Below are positions 20,701 through 26,573 of a stretch of 64,000 nucleotides of DNA, in pieces (the first letter of the stretch is position 1; every line of letters begins with the position of its first letter). The notes under the pieces are model-generated. The model ran no database searches. It was not told where the DNA came from and was given only the letters and a program-made list of their open reading frames with translations. Source of the stretch: Frankia sp. AiPa1 (GTDB taxonomy: Bacteria > Actinomycetota > Actinomycetes > Frankiales > Frankiaceae); NCBI RefSeq assembly GCF_023243075.1, contig NZ_JALKFZ020000185.1, positions 23,597-87,596 of the forward strand. The letters run 5' to 3'. Position numbers and translations under genes: made by a program.

Positions 20701-23700
20701 GGGGACGAGATCGTCGCAGATCTGACCGTCGGACTCGCCGGCCACTACACCCTGCGCCGTGGCGGCGCACCGGTGGCGGGACGAACCGTCGTGGCTCGTC
20801 AGAGTGGCTACGAGGTACGGGACACCACCCCCGGGCGGGCCGGTGACCACCGCCGCTATGACACCCACGGCACGCTGGTGCTCGAACAGCTCACCCTGAG
20901 CGACCCGGCACCCCCCGCCGGGACCAGGGCGCGGCCCGGACGGGCCTCCGGCAACGTCGTCCTGGACTGGGCCGCGGGCACCGCCACCCTCCACCCCCCC
21001 GGCCCGCCCGCCGGTGCCGCCGGGCCATTCCCATTCCCAGCTCCGGCCCCGGCCGTGTGGACGCTGACCCGTACCGCGAGCGGCGCCATCGAGCTGCGCG
21101 ACCCACGCGGCGACGGGCCGACCTACGACGCGGGCGGGACCCTGGTCGCCGAACGCGTCCGGATGACGCACGCCACCCATCCGACCCCAGCCCAGCGGGA
21201 CATGGGCCACGTCGAGATCGACTGGACGACGCACACGGCCACCAGCACCGACCTGATGATCACCACCCGCGCGTGGACGGTCACCCCGACCGGGGGCGGC
21301 AGATTCCGGCTGTCCGGCCCCGGCAACCACGAACGCTGGACGTTCGACAGCCGCAACAACCTGCTCGAACAGGACATCCCACTGCGCACTCCCGGCGGGG
21401 CCGTCCTGGACGGCCGCTACCTGCACCTCAACCACCGGGCCTTCACGACCAGGCCGTTCTCGCTGAACCTGCGCGGTGGCACCAGGGTGGCGGTCACCGT
21501 GCGCCGCGCGGGCGGCTACTACCGGATCAGCGGGGCCGGCGGGCGAAGCGGCCGCAGTGACTGGCAGAAGGTCACCCCGGACGGCCGCCTCGTCGGCGAG
21601 CAGATCTCCGTCCTGGACCGCAGGGGCAATGCGGACGGCACGCACCTGCGGGTCGACCTGAGCGCCGCGAGGCCGTCATGGACCCGCCACGGCGCGGCCG
21701 GCCGGTTCACCAGCACCCTTCCCGACGGCACCACCCGTGCGGCCTACAACAGCACCGGCACGGCGACGGTCATGCAGGACGGCAGCCTGCGGCTGATCGG
21801 CGCGGACGGCAGCCCCTTCTACTCCCGGGAGGTGCTCGGCGGCGGGCACGTGCTGGAGGTGCTACGGGCCGTGGACGGGCAGCGCTACTGGCACGAATGG
21901 AACGCCGGTCCCACCGGCCTGCTCGGCGCGCACGTGGCCCGGGGCACCCGGACGTTCGGGGTCGAGTCCGACGGCGCGGTCTGGACCGACCACGCCCACG
22001 GCACGATCCGCGACGTCGTCGTCCGGGAGGGCCGAACCGCGCTGGACAAGGGCCAGGTCCGCGCCGAGAAACAGGCCGACAGCAGCTGGCGATGGTTCCG
22101 GTACAACAAGGACGGCCGCCTGATGACGCAGGGCGTGCGCACCTACGACAGTCGGCATGTCAAGGACCTGGTACCACCCGGTAATCCCGGCCCCGTGAAG
22201 TTCGCCCAGCGTTACTACACGGCGGTGAACTCGTTCAAGCACGCTCTGCACTACCGGGAGTACAGCCTCCTCACCGACGGCGCGGGTAACACCACTATCG
22301 GCCCCACCTACCAGGAGTTCTCCCCGCAGGGCAAGGAGACCGGTCGGCTGGAGCCGGTCGCGAACGGGAACTACCTGAAAATCACCCGCTACGCCGAGCA
22401 GAAGCCGCCGCAGATGCTCTGGCAGACCCCCGAGGCGGTGTCGAACATCGCGTATCGGCAGATCGCCCGTTTCTTCGGTGCGAAATGGGGTCAGATCGAC
22501 TTCCCGCAGTCCGGCGTCTGGTTCGGCGATTCCCGCTACCAGGTATTCCGCTGGAAGGAACGACGTGGTCTGGCCGCCACGGCCGCCACGGCCGTACGCG
22601 GAGTCCGGTTGGTGGCGCCGGACAACTCCTTCTTCGACTTCAGCACCGACGGGTGGTTCGTCCGCGGAGAGGTGAAACTCGACAACGGCAACACCGTGAC
22701 GATCGGGAAGACGCCGACGGGCTGGCAGGGGCTCGACGGGAACCAGCCCACCGCCGCGCCGCGGACCCTCCCCTGGACGGAGAGCGGCACCAGCACCACC
22801 GGCGAGCGGCACATGCTCGGTGGCGGTCACGCGTGGATCGACACCGTGCAGCCCGGTGGCGCCTCTACCCCGAAGTTCGTCGTCCGGCACACCGATCCGG
22901 ACGGCAACATCGTGTCCTATCTGGACGCGAACCTGCCCCGATTCAGCCAGGCCGGGATCCCGGGTCCCACCCCGACCGGCGCCGAGACCACGATCACCCG
23001 CACCCCCATGGGCCAGATCGTAGCCCGCACCGACCGGTTCCCTGCCACCTCGGCCCCCGCCACCTCCGCCGCCCTCGGCGCGCTCGCCGCCACCGCCGCC
23101 ACCGCCGCCACCGGGCCCACTGTCGCCGTGGCGACGGGCGGGATCGTCACCGTCACCGGGCAGGGCAGCGTCGATCGTGGAAAGGACTGGACCTGGACCG
23201 ACGGCACGAACACCGGCAAGCGGGTCAGCAGCCGCAACCAAGTGTGGAAGGGGAGCTGGGACGACTCGTTCCGCGACTACCAGACCGTCGGTGGGAATAC
23301 GGTGCGTGTCCGCGACATGTACGCGCTTGCCAAGGGATCGGGACTGTTCGCCTGGCGGAACGCGGCGGGCACGTGGCAGTCCGAGAAGCGCGACGCCACC
23401 GGCGCCCCGGTCGCGAATTCCACGGCCCGGCGAGAATGGCGTTCCCCGGATGGGAACGGCTGGCAAGCAAATATTCCCCCGGGAACCGCAGCCACCGACT
23501 GGCGTGACGTCATTCCCACCAATGGGCAGGCGGTCCTGCGCGAACTGGTGGACGGGCGGGTCCGGGAATACACCACGACGCCGAGGCACACCGACCACAA
23601 GAGCGGTACCGGAAACTGGCAGGAGTACGACCACGGCGACGTTTTCCGGGCACGCGTCGAAACCCCTGCCGGCTCGGGCGTTTTCCGGGAGACGGAGAAA

Positions 23701-24810
23701 TTCTACAAGCAGTGGCGGGAAACGGACGCCCGCGGGAATCTGCTGCGTTTCCGCACCCTGTCGGGAAATGTGTGGGAGCGTGGCCCGATCGGCCGCTGGC
23801 AGATCCTCACCGGGGCTATTGACACCCAGGCCGGCCGTGAGTGGGAATACCGCAGCACCTTCAATCAGTTCCGGGGCTACAGTCGGTCGTGGCGCGAGTC
23901 CAACCGCCTGGAGTACACCGCGACCGACGGTCTCGCCGGCACGTTCGCCGCCCGACCGGGGCAGGTCGCCCAGCGTCTCGCCATCGACTTCGGCATCGAG
24001 TTCCTCACCGACACCTCCGCCCGGATGCTGGCGGCCACCGGCGTCAACTACGGCCAACTGCAGAAACTCGACTTCGAACGCATCATCACGGCCGCGGCGA
24101 TCACCTCGGTCGTCAAGACCGGCAACACCCTCCTGCACGACATCCAGGGCAGCCCGCTGAAGGCCTGGCGGGACGGCATCGCCAACATCGACTCCGGCAA
24201 GCACTACACCCGCTACCCGGCCAACCACGACAAGCACTGGGACAACGAGTGGGCCGGCCCGGAGAACCCGCCCCGCTGGCGGGCCACCCTGTACGACTAC
24301 TTCCAGGCGACGCTGCTGGTGGGATTCCTCGCCTCCTTCGCGGCCACGGCCAGCACCTCGGCCGCCTACGGAATCTCGCCGAAGTACATCCAGCTGCACG
24401 GGCGGGACGCCGCCGCGGCCGGGGCGATCGCCGGGGCCGGCACGCTGGTGTCCGGGATCGTGCTGGGCGCCATGCGTACAGTCATCCTGCAGCTCAGCTC
24501 CGGCCGCTACTTCCACCGCGCCGGCCCGGCCGACCTCCTGCTGTCCTTCGTGATCCGGGTGGCCGAACGCTCCATCGCCCTGGTGTTCCTGCGCAGCATC
24601 GGCGTCCGCGCCTCCACCCCCGCGAACGTGCAGGGTGCCGGTGGCAACACCACCGCTCCCCTCCACGCGGCCGGCGTGATCCCCCCGGCCTACGCGGCCC
24701 TCCCGCCCGTCCCCGCCGAAGCCGCGACCGATCCCGCCCTCGATGCCTTGGCCGACGCCCTCGCGGAGGTGATCGCCGAAAGCGGCGCCAAGGGCACCGG
24801 CAACCCGTAG
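8752..24810 (+). CDS. Giant 5352-residue multidomain T7SS-associated protein
   Basis: One uninterrupted frame of 16,059 bp. Residues 1-310 are helical and partly hydrophobic, resembling N-terminal domains of T7SS-exported giants such as CpnT-like proteins. A Pro/Ala/Val-rich linker follows. Residues about 900-1050 form a papain-fold-like region with C926, H1015 and E1030/Q1032. A 353-residue module is duplicated at about 1140-1815, with a shorter diverged third copy at about 2300-2500. A second, helical module occurs twice (about 1880-2030 and 2083-2230). Residues about 2720-4300 are strand-rich repeats of the type DW..GTATTVDP...R.W and GGFR..GPGG. The last 250 residues hold about three hydrophobic segments. 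I infer a polymorphic-toxin-like or surface protein handled by the adjacent ESX machine. No terminal toxin domain was recognised. Confidence 0.75.
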   Translation: MSKSMDEAIYSFTGMRLPGARLPVMRSLADDLDSGADQVIHQLAVELEQIIRSVKATVGGVPGKKFVEQTSQFVVEDPKLLLQGGMLLRAAAELLRRQHLQMDYTRKQGFVMFIFMQIELAIAAIEAAFGQVEEAAERIITTRTIIQRVLSKETAKTASHIVAMQMLFMPGSSLVAQAWQILQGLRGGIDGGELAHMVKYGLAASASSLLALPGMKAFMGKADAFFKTIGIGEGAGNPIAGMAIGTAFSVVLEVGGGIFAAGVVDGQWGFSSVVDDAISGAVEGSTEHAAGGLGRGGRKGAQAIGIIPPDLPNVPTLPDPATTVNVDDDGGFDSDSGTGGASKASGGTSTVIGAGGKSSATGASGSIQIDETDDVSSITISVPDPKTFDAPTFTAPTIAASTLTAPDVAAEDTTVPELKAPALSSPAVPVPVSAVPVPEFEAPAIPAVPARETPAVPVPAATVPAAPPVPGREAPAVPVPATSAVPPVPGREAPAIPPVPVSAAAPSASHAPDLNVPDVPVEAPPAYVFSSRDLPDLGAFPGADLHAHSVIDGHAGPDESWSETNSIRDDASQFSVQTVDTSYTAATDPNIARTGELDAEGPNVAAGAFTGVTGPNGQPVLAGTPKPTGPALPAAAPASLTPSAPANPPVPIPAPVPSSSSVPAPVPAPLPEPVPASSTASPPVAAPVPASSSVSAPMPAHSVSPPAPAAEGNPVPGTAQPVPGANSGLPVRVTAQPVQTLDPLADPLLQPDPSAAVSSAVASNPAVQPTHAAQPNPAVQPHPGLQPVHPSQANHSIGVDHGLPWDQTQQHAGSVLPRSGVDVDRNGNAPFLSTGPVVTASFSAAGHPLPVPVGAGSATLTASVPSPGHSLPSVVDPTLFPELYPTPIAQPTRAHELPAAEQARVEPVLMALQASFGDGPSAVADCMVRLVQAARAWWGPVRAPGAGITGTGQPSITATGRSSDDTTGPGQQLAGLVGSTWQRIPNWHGVLDQVRELGPGAAAFLVAGPPDLARHGVGLLNVGDRLVWLETQLDGTHRVLPLHRPPLRPVDLRVLVAGPDARGVAADTGLTTTGLTAPQGQFAALPAVSTASASVFAATTREPGMAGPGPEVTGNPDLAPAIQPAVPAAPAVPAAPAADVVMADAPTSAEQRAGRVVGNALSAEDWLPGQAERFSTALGASLTSKHVKDAEKDAEGVIRVNPLWTSLRDFSPKHLEASSEDTLWPYSVADNGNIYLGSEKPEEVLAPGQLEELHREIVTSRVDKAAAADAAVAKLSDLLAAGGNSVVLSAGELQDMQKLAAVRASESIAQAAARGVDLAAFYDTLPAGPVEGAEGSPVVVGREQVETLRELLGEAAESFHAGKTESLENFKASLTGLGHPTIALGFDESGTAVSRDTRMSGELRVRADGVVVINEKSGRYMSPKVRGKIMEEDLTRWMEEVARRLSEQLGRPVIYEMLKYVTPAATVTQTQPAAPNPATAAQTQSQNVPADDVVMTDAPPSYEQVAGPLVRNMMTPADWLPGQPERYTTALGASLEAKGVKDKEKDPEGMLRVNPLWTALRDFSPKHLEGAAQDMLWQYAVADNGLIYLGSEEPETVLEPNRFADLHQTIIGARADKAAAADAAVAKLSDLLAAGGNSVVLSAGELQDMQKLAAVRASESIAQAAARGVDLAAFYDTLPASPVEGAEGSPVVVGREQVETLRELLGEAAESFHAGKTESLESFTGSLTGLGHPTIALGFDKSGVAVQRDGRLSGELRLRPDGVLVINDKSGRYMSVKVRKNVSTEDLTRWMEEVTRRLSERFGRPVVYEMLKHAPAPPPPGPADPVTSDPPPYAPPQPPPEQAALPPGQASLPPAELAPLAEQTATRPGDGVAELAAGPAVATRDVLELPGTMPPRYWVGGLGVTDDASVAAIDAAWAQMLRAEEALRQANEEAVRAHPRIGADGTSTAAAFGLGKEPLTRRQLEAIAAQALALVDVNEAVDRLYDLPALHGFDDTQLRIDTVRSAYEQALTQWKKDHPGTYGGARPSAGPAWVPEPPAEQPEPAPRVVPAADALFETPDPQEQAPPPYTPASTNQDTAQPQETDPLILPGHMPASFWASRLGITEPAQVAVVDEALAQVLRAEFEMSKAQARYDGAFPRVGPDGASSSAAAGRGKEPQTPRQRESTAALADAQRDLEDARAALADLPELGEVTGRPSRVETVRSVYEEAMGQWRRQNPGTYGGRAPFGSTRPSDGPLEDEPELPTDAGGGQQPAPQPTLQPAAAPGGEPAAAPPNPLVPPPRPDSPPPGYTPAPNARPWEIELDERFGTQEYPPWIRDGEHDDRGFVRINPFWTPLADFSAKHLEGAPAGAVFTFAVVGDSEVLLGSSDPQSLLPPDAIDELYHWAASARENQGEPVPSRAEFVAGLSGQGLPTVAVGFDELGGTVARPVRSHGELMRGPDGGWVVVDTSRSRYVRAGIRGAVPEPALRRHLANTASLLSDHLGVPVEVAEPFDRRPSAPPPPYDSASVPVTSPASVTAPVSATAPASTSAVDPPPEPDSSGQGRWETILRGPFAPGSQALRPQPAPSFSSGMSLVEDTFAARPPRPRMSTHPIEQAADHLNEARQFYVRAISQYRRAQNAPTGGLGLSAELARTQLDGTRLIFADAGNALAVASGEQADLLEHQADLRQLDRLVDVALPPGVDIGELGLPNVLGQVPYARGLTDDRRLRGVLAALGSPDPPRGVVEDGDGTPIITGTVEHSPDGGFRIEDRRGGYQEYDGVGRLVASAAPVPEQAGDPSRSRGPVDTRELSDGWWLRPIPAGTENSGPPHGVVEDGAGMPIISGIVEHRPDGGFRVEDRRGAYQDYDGSGRLVASAIQIPEQRDDPSWTWGHVAFDEDSPDRAVIEHPDRRMVDAEVVRTATGMTLSGPDGRVLRLGLDGTLLADEMNAYEPVAAPGPRDDVDSWQSSNPQRSAGRLILDWTTGQATTIDPAGGVRDWSFWIEDNGDIRLRGAGERLYSMHGQLNEEDVELYGPGVDNDADMVVRHNYVPTAQTQPLTLLIDGEAAPDLEATPQGDGYRITVTGDRPDRGDYRDVDRTGLNLNQRITLTGPPPVGGGLSAAPTTSVGPETLGTAEIDWTAGTARTVDASGVTRDWAVTRGDEGGFHLTAPDGRQQTFDVRGVRLADLPAPAPTAVRAAEADDLDISPAPWPSASASSAASPEPEHTDTDVGSPPIRSEQEQDLLRWVRRELPEPADGQAEFTDEQILAAYQGLRADQRFRSTLTRTLAPMVATVLRGAPPGRLGGGADESSQRPQPEPPNTATDSEDESTPVPGVQSANLGGTDPANLVGAPANLGGTESATITDASSANLTGAESSTTVMAGSSNVVGAAAPVTTRPVRLARSVSPPRAAVAPAVMTPAAATFTTTGMSLANSLPLPSTATGTFTVPQAQLQGPGARGLLLSLLNGGGRARGGGWFGWGSRPRPASGPAIPTATSTVTPMAVTTGVTAPAVPPTPQSVQPVASGIGVQAAPPLPPVTAVPSTLVPSEGSSTEVPVDPTAGAVVAGPSGAPVPSGPPAGFVLPPGVDPSMLRDADRAGDIPYEVALGGGERLRATLFPASSGRPPRGVIVDAGGQPVLRGTVHHQPDGGVRVDGPGGNFRTYGADGARLATDLGIGLAGGPRGRLVTDHVAGTATLIRTDGTQVPVRVTPESDGGTTVTGPGGHVLTLDVDGELVAQRLPLTGPAAAVGTVPRGPATTASAPGVSLAPVPLGHVEIDWSIGTATTVDPSGSTRTWQARVDGTGFHLLGRGGLRRTFGSDGRLRTERRVLDAANLTHPHPAARTLTHVDLDWHTGTAITVTTTVAGPSTVGGTVPMGGAAPTTLPAPPRAFTPTSGGGFRMDGPGGRYQRFDASGRLVGEGFDLTHPLRPAVLRALGHLDVDWTTSTATTVDPLGVTRAWRASGGGGGVRLDDGPESQVFAPDGTLTHQTVVPRDPTGAQTAGDEIVADLTVGLAGHYTLRRGGAPVAGRTVVARQSGYEVRDTTPGRAGDHRRYDTHGTLVLEQLTLSDPAPPAGTRARPGRASGNVVLDWAAGTATLHPPGPPAGAAGPFPFPAPAPAVWTLTRTASGAIELRDPRGDGPTYDAGGTLVAERVRMTHATHPTPAQRDMGHVEIDWTTHTATSTDLMITTRAWTVTPTGGGRFRLSGPGNHERWTFDSRNNLLEQDIPLRTPGGAVLDGRYLHLNHRAFTTRPFSLNLRGGTRVAVTVRRAGGYYRISGAGGRSGRSDWQKVTPDGRLVGEQISVLDRRGNADGTHLRVDLSAARPSWTRHGAAGRFTSTLPDGTTRAAYNSTGTATVMQDGSLRLIGADGSPFYSREVLGGGHVLEVLRAVDGQRYWHEWNAGPTGLLGAHVARGTRTFGVESDGAVWTDHAHGTIRDVVVREGRTALDKGQVRAEKQADSSWRWFRYNKDGRLMTQGVRTYDSRHVKDLVPPGNPGPVKFAQRYYTAVNSFKHALHYREYSLLTDGAGNTTIGPTYQEFSPQGKETGRLEPVANGNYLKITRYAEQKPPQMLWQTPEAVSNIAYRQIARFFGAKWGQIDFPQSGVWFGDSRYQVFRWKERRGLAATAATAVRGVRLVAPDNSFFDFSTDGWFVRGEVKLDNGNTVTIGKTPTGWQGLDGNQPTAAPRTLPWTESGTSTTGERHMLGGGHAWIDTVQPGGASTPKFVVRHTDPDGNIVSYLDANLPRFSQAGIPGPTPTGAETTITRTPMGQIVARTDRFPATSAPATSAALGALAATAATAATGPTVAVATGGIVTVTGQGSVDRGKDWTWTDGTNTGKRVSSRNQVWKGSWDDSFRDYQTVGGNTVRVRDMYALAKGSGLFAWRNAAGTWQSEKRDATGAPVANSTARREWRSPDGNGWQANIPPGTAATDWRDVIPTNGQAVLRELVDGRVREYTTTPRHTDHKSGTGNWQEYDHGDVFRARVETPAGSGVFRETEKFYKQWRETDARGNLLRFRTLSGNVWERGPIGRWQILTGAIDTQAGREWEYRSTFNQFRGYSRSWRESNRLEYTATDGLAGTFAARPGQVAQRLAIDFGIEFLTDTSARMLAATGVNYGQLQKLDFERIITAAAITSVVKTGNTLLHDIQGSPLKAWRDGIANIDSGKHYTRYPANHDKHWDNEWAGPENPPRWRATLYDYFQATLLVGFLASFAATASTSAAYGISPKYIQLHGRDAAAAGAIAGAGTLVSGIVLGAMRTVILQLSSGRYFHRAGPADLLLSFVIRVAERSIALVFLRSIGVRASTPANVQGAGGNTTAPLHAAGVIPPAYAALPPVPAEAATDPALDALADALAEVIAESGAKGTGNP
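12537..12856 (+). repeat. 320-bp near-identical direct repeat, copy 1
   Basis: This segment inside the giant gene matches 13596-13915 at an offset of 1059 bp (353 codons). I could find only three base differences across the block, including at silent positions. The flanking parts of the module are clearly more diverged. Confidence 0.9.
13596..13915 (+). repeat. 320-bp near-identical direct repeat, copy 2
   Basis: Second copy of the block at 12537-12856, in the same frame. Near identity at the DNA level inside a more diverged duplicated module points to recent gene conversion or a recent partial duplication. Recombination between the copies would remove 353 residues without breaking the frame. 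Confidence 0.9.
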
Positions 24811-24827
24811 CCGGGGCCACACCCTTC

Positions 24828-24880
24828 CAGACGACACGGTGGTTCCCGACGACACGGTGGTTCCCGACGACGCGGTGGTG
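24828..24880 (+). repeat. 18-bp tandem repeat after the giant gene
   Basis: The unit ACGACACGGTGGTTCCCG occurs in about two and a half to three tandem copies, the last diverged (ACGACGCGGTGGTGAAC). It lies 20 bp after the giant gene's stop and about 130 bp before the next start. No hairpin or promoter was recognised in it. Confidence 0.7.
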
Positions 24881-25007
24881 AACTTTCCGGTCCCCCCGAC
24901 GCGTGCAGGCAGCGAGGGGCCCGGTGGACCTGGTGGACCCGGCGCCAGCCGCCATGGCCGCGGCGTCCACCGCAGGTCGGCGGGCGCCCAGACGGAGGGA
25001 GTGGGCA

Positions 25008-26573
25008 GTGACCGATGCCGCGAGCGCGTATGTCGGTGCGGCCGCGATGCCCGCGCCCATCGACGCGGCGGCCGTCCCCACGCTGACCGGGCCAAGCTCG
25101 GTCTCCCAGACAATCGGTGCTGGTGCTGGCGCTGGCGCTCCCGTGACCGGTGACGACGCGAATCTCGACGCGCTGGAACGGTGGCACTGGGCGTTGCTGG
25201 GCCTGGCGGGACGGCTTCCCGACGAGCTCGTCAGCGAGGCGCGAGCGTGGCTCGCCGCGGGCCTGCGGCTCGACGTCGCACAGGCCATCGCCTTCGCCGT
25301 GACCGCGGGCCAGGGCGGTGGCGGACGGGACGAGCTGCGCCTGGTCCGCGATGAGTTGCTGGCCGCGGGCGGTGACGACGATCTGGCCGCCGCACTCGGT
25401 GCCCACGCCGGCCTCCTCGGTCCCACTGGTCCTGACGGCGCCGGCCAGGCCGAGGCCGTCGAGGAGGTCGGACCTGACCCGATGACACCGGCGGCCTGGC
25501 AGTTCCACCCGGTGGAACCGTCGGACAGCGGGCCGGGCGCCGCCATCCCCGTCGACCTGACCTTGTCTGGGCACGCCGAGGGATTCGACCCGCCCGACCG
25601 GGCACTGGTGGCCGCGGTCGGTGCCGAGCCCACCGCTGTCGGCCTGTGGCGATCCTGGCGGATACCGGCTGGTGGCGCTCCGTGGCCACCGCCGAAACGT
25701 GTGTACGTGGTCACCGTCTCCGCCGCGGCCCTCATCTCCTCACCGGCGCACTCGGCGTTCTCGCCCGCATCCGGGCCGGTCGCCGTCGCGGCCCGGCTGG
25801 GGGAGACGTTGGCGGAGGCGGGCGAACCGGATCCGCAGGTCGAGGTGTGCCCGGCTGGCGTCGAGCCGCCGTCATACCAGGTCAACGCCCGGATCTGCGG
25901 GGCCTTGCTGTGGGCGCGCGATCCCGGCGTCGAGGCGTCGGTCGCCCGGGTCTTCGACGAGGTCGATCCGGATTCGGGCCCGCGGTTCGCCGCTGACCGG
26001 CCCCGACTGGCAGACCCCCTGGCCTGTGCGGACCTGCTGGCCCGGCTCAACGCCGGTACCCCCGTCCTGGGTACCTCCGCTCGGATGACGGACATTCTCG
26101 ACCCGGACCGTGGCGAGGTCGTCCCGATGACGTTCCGCACCGACGGGTCCTGGGTGTGGACGGACACCTGCGCGTACTACCTGGACCAGCACGGCGTCCT
26201 TCCCGACCCGGAGCTGGTGGAGCACCTCACCGCGCGTCCCGCGGTCGGTCTCGCCGACGAGGTGGTTCTGCACCGCGTGCTCGCCCAGCTTCTCGGCCTG
26301 CCCACCGAGGAGCCGGTCTGGGTCGTGCCGCAGATGTCTTCCCCGCCCGTCCCGGACAGCCCTGGCAGCACACCCACTCCCGGCAGGACGGATGGCCCCA
26401 TCGGGCCCCACCTCCCGGACGGTGCCCACGTCCCGGACGGTGCCCAGACACTGGACGAGTCACATGGGCCGGACGGGTCCCACGCCGCGGCCGGGCCGCG
26501 CGTCCCGGACACGCCTCCCGCCGCGCCCGAGCCTCTCGCCGCGCGCGGTCAGCGGCCTGCGGAGAACGGATGA
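25008..26573 (+). CDS. T7SS-locus protein of unknown function (521 aa)
   Basis: The frame is open from 24903, but GTG 25008 with GGAGGGAG upstream is the better start. The N-terminal 130 residues are Ala-rich and helical. A middle part follows, and residues about 330-440 form a conserved-looking block with FRTDGSWVWTDTCAYYLDQH and a downstream PDPELVEHL. The tail (about the last 80 residues) is a Pro/Asp/Gly-rich repeat (GPH..DGAHVPDGA). I do not recognise a named family. The next gene starts in an ATGA overlap with this stop, so the two are translationally coupled. Position suggests a cytoplasmic accessory or immunity-like role, but that is a guess. Confidence 0.65.
   Translation: MTDAASAYVGAAAMPAPIDAAAVPTLTGPSSVSQTIGAGAGAGAPVTGDDANLDALERWHWALLGLAGRLPDELVSEARAWLAAGLRLDVAQAIAFAVTAGQGGGGRDELRLVRDELLAAGGDDDLAAALGAHAGLLGPTGPDGAGQAEAVEEVGPDPMTPAAWQFHPVEPSDSGPGAAIPVDLTLSGHAEGFDPPDRALVAAVGAEPTAVGLWRSWRIPAGGAPWPPPKRVYVVTVSAAALISSPAHSAFSPASGPVAVAARLGETLAEAGEPDPQVEVCPAGVEPPSYQVNARICGALLWARDPGVEASVARVFDEVDPDSGPRFAADRPRLADPLACADLLARLNAGTPVLGTSARMTDILDPDRGEVVPMTFRTDGSWVWTDTCAYYLDQHGVLPDPELVEHLTARPAVGLADEVVLHRVLAQLLGLPTEEPVWVVPQMSSPPVPDSPGSTPTPGRTDGPIGPHLPDGAHVPDGAQTLDESHGPDGSHAAAGPRVPDTPPAAPEPLAARGQRPAENG

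Noticed and set aside
15607..21645. A 2012-codon open frame on the minus strand opposite the giant gene
   Set aside because: It is the antisense of a GC-biased gene. Its translation is Arg/Gly/Ala/His-rich without domain matches, and the plus-strand protein has clear modular repeats.
21862..25113. A 1083-codon minus-strand frame opposite the end of the giant gene
   Set aside because: Composition and position indicate an antisense shadow; no domain or ribosome site.
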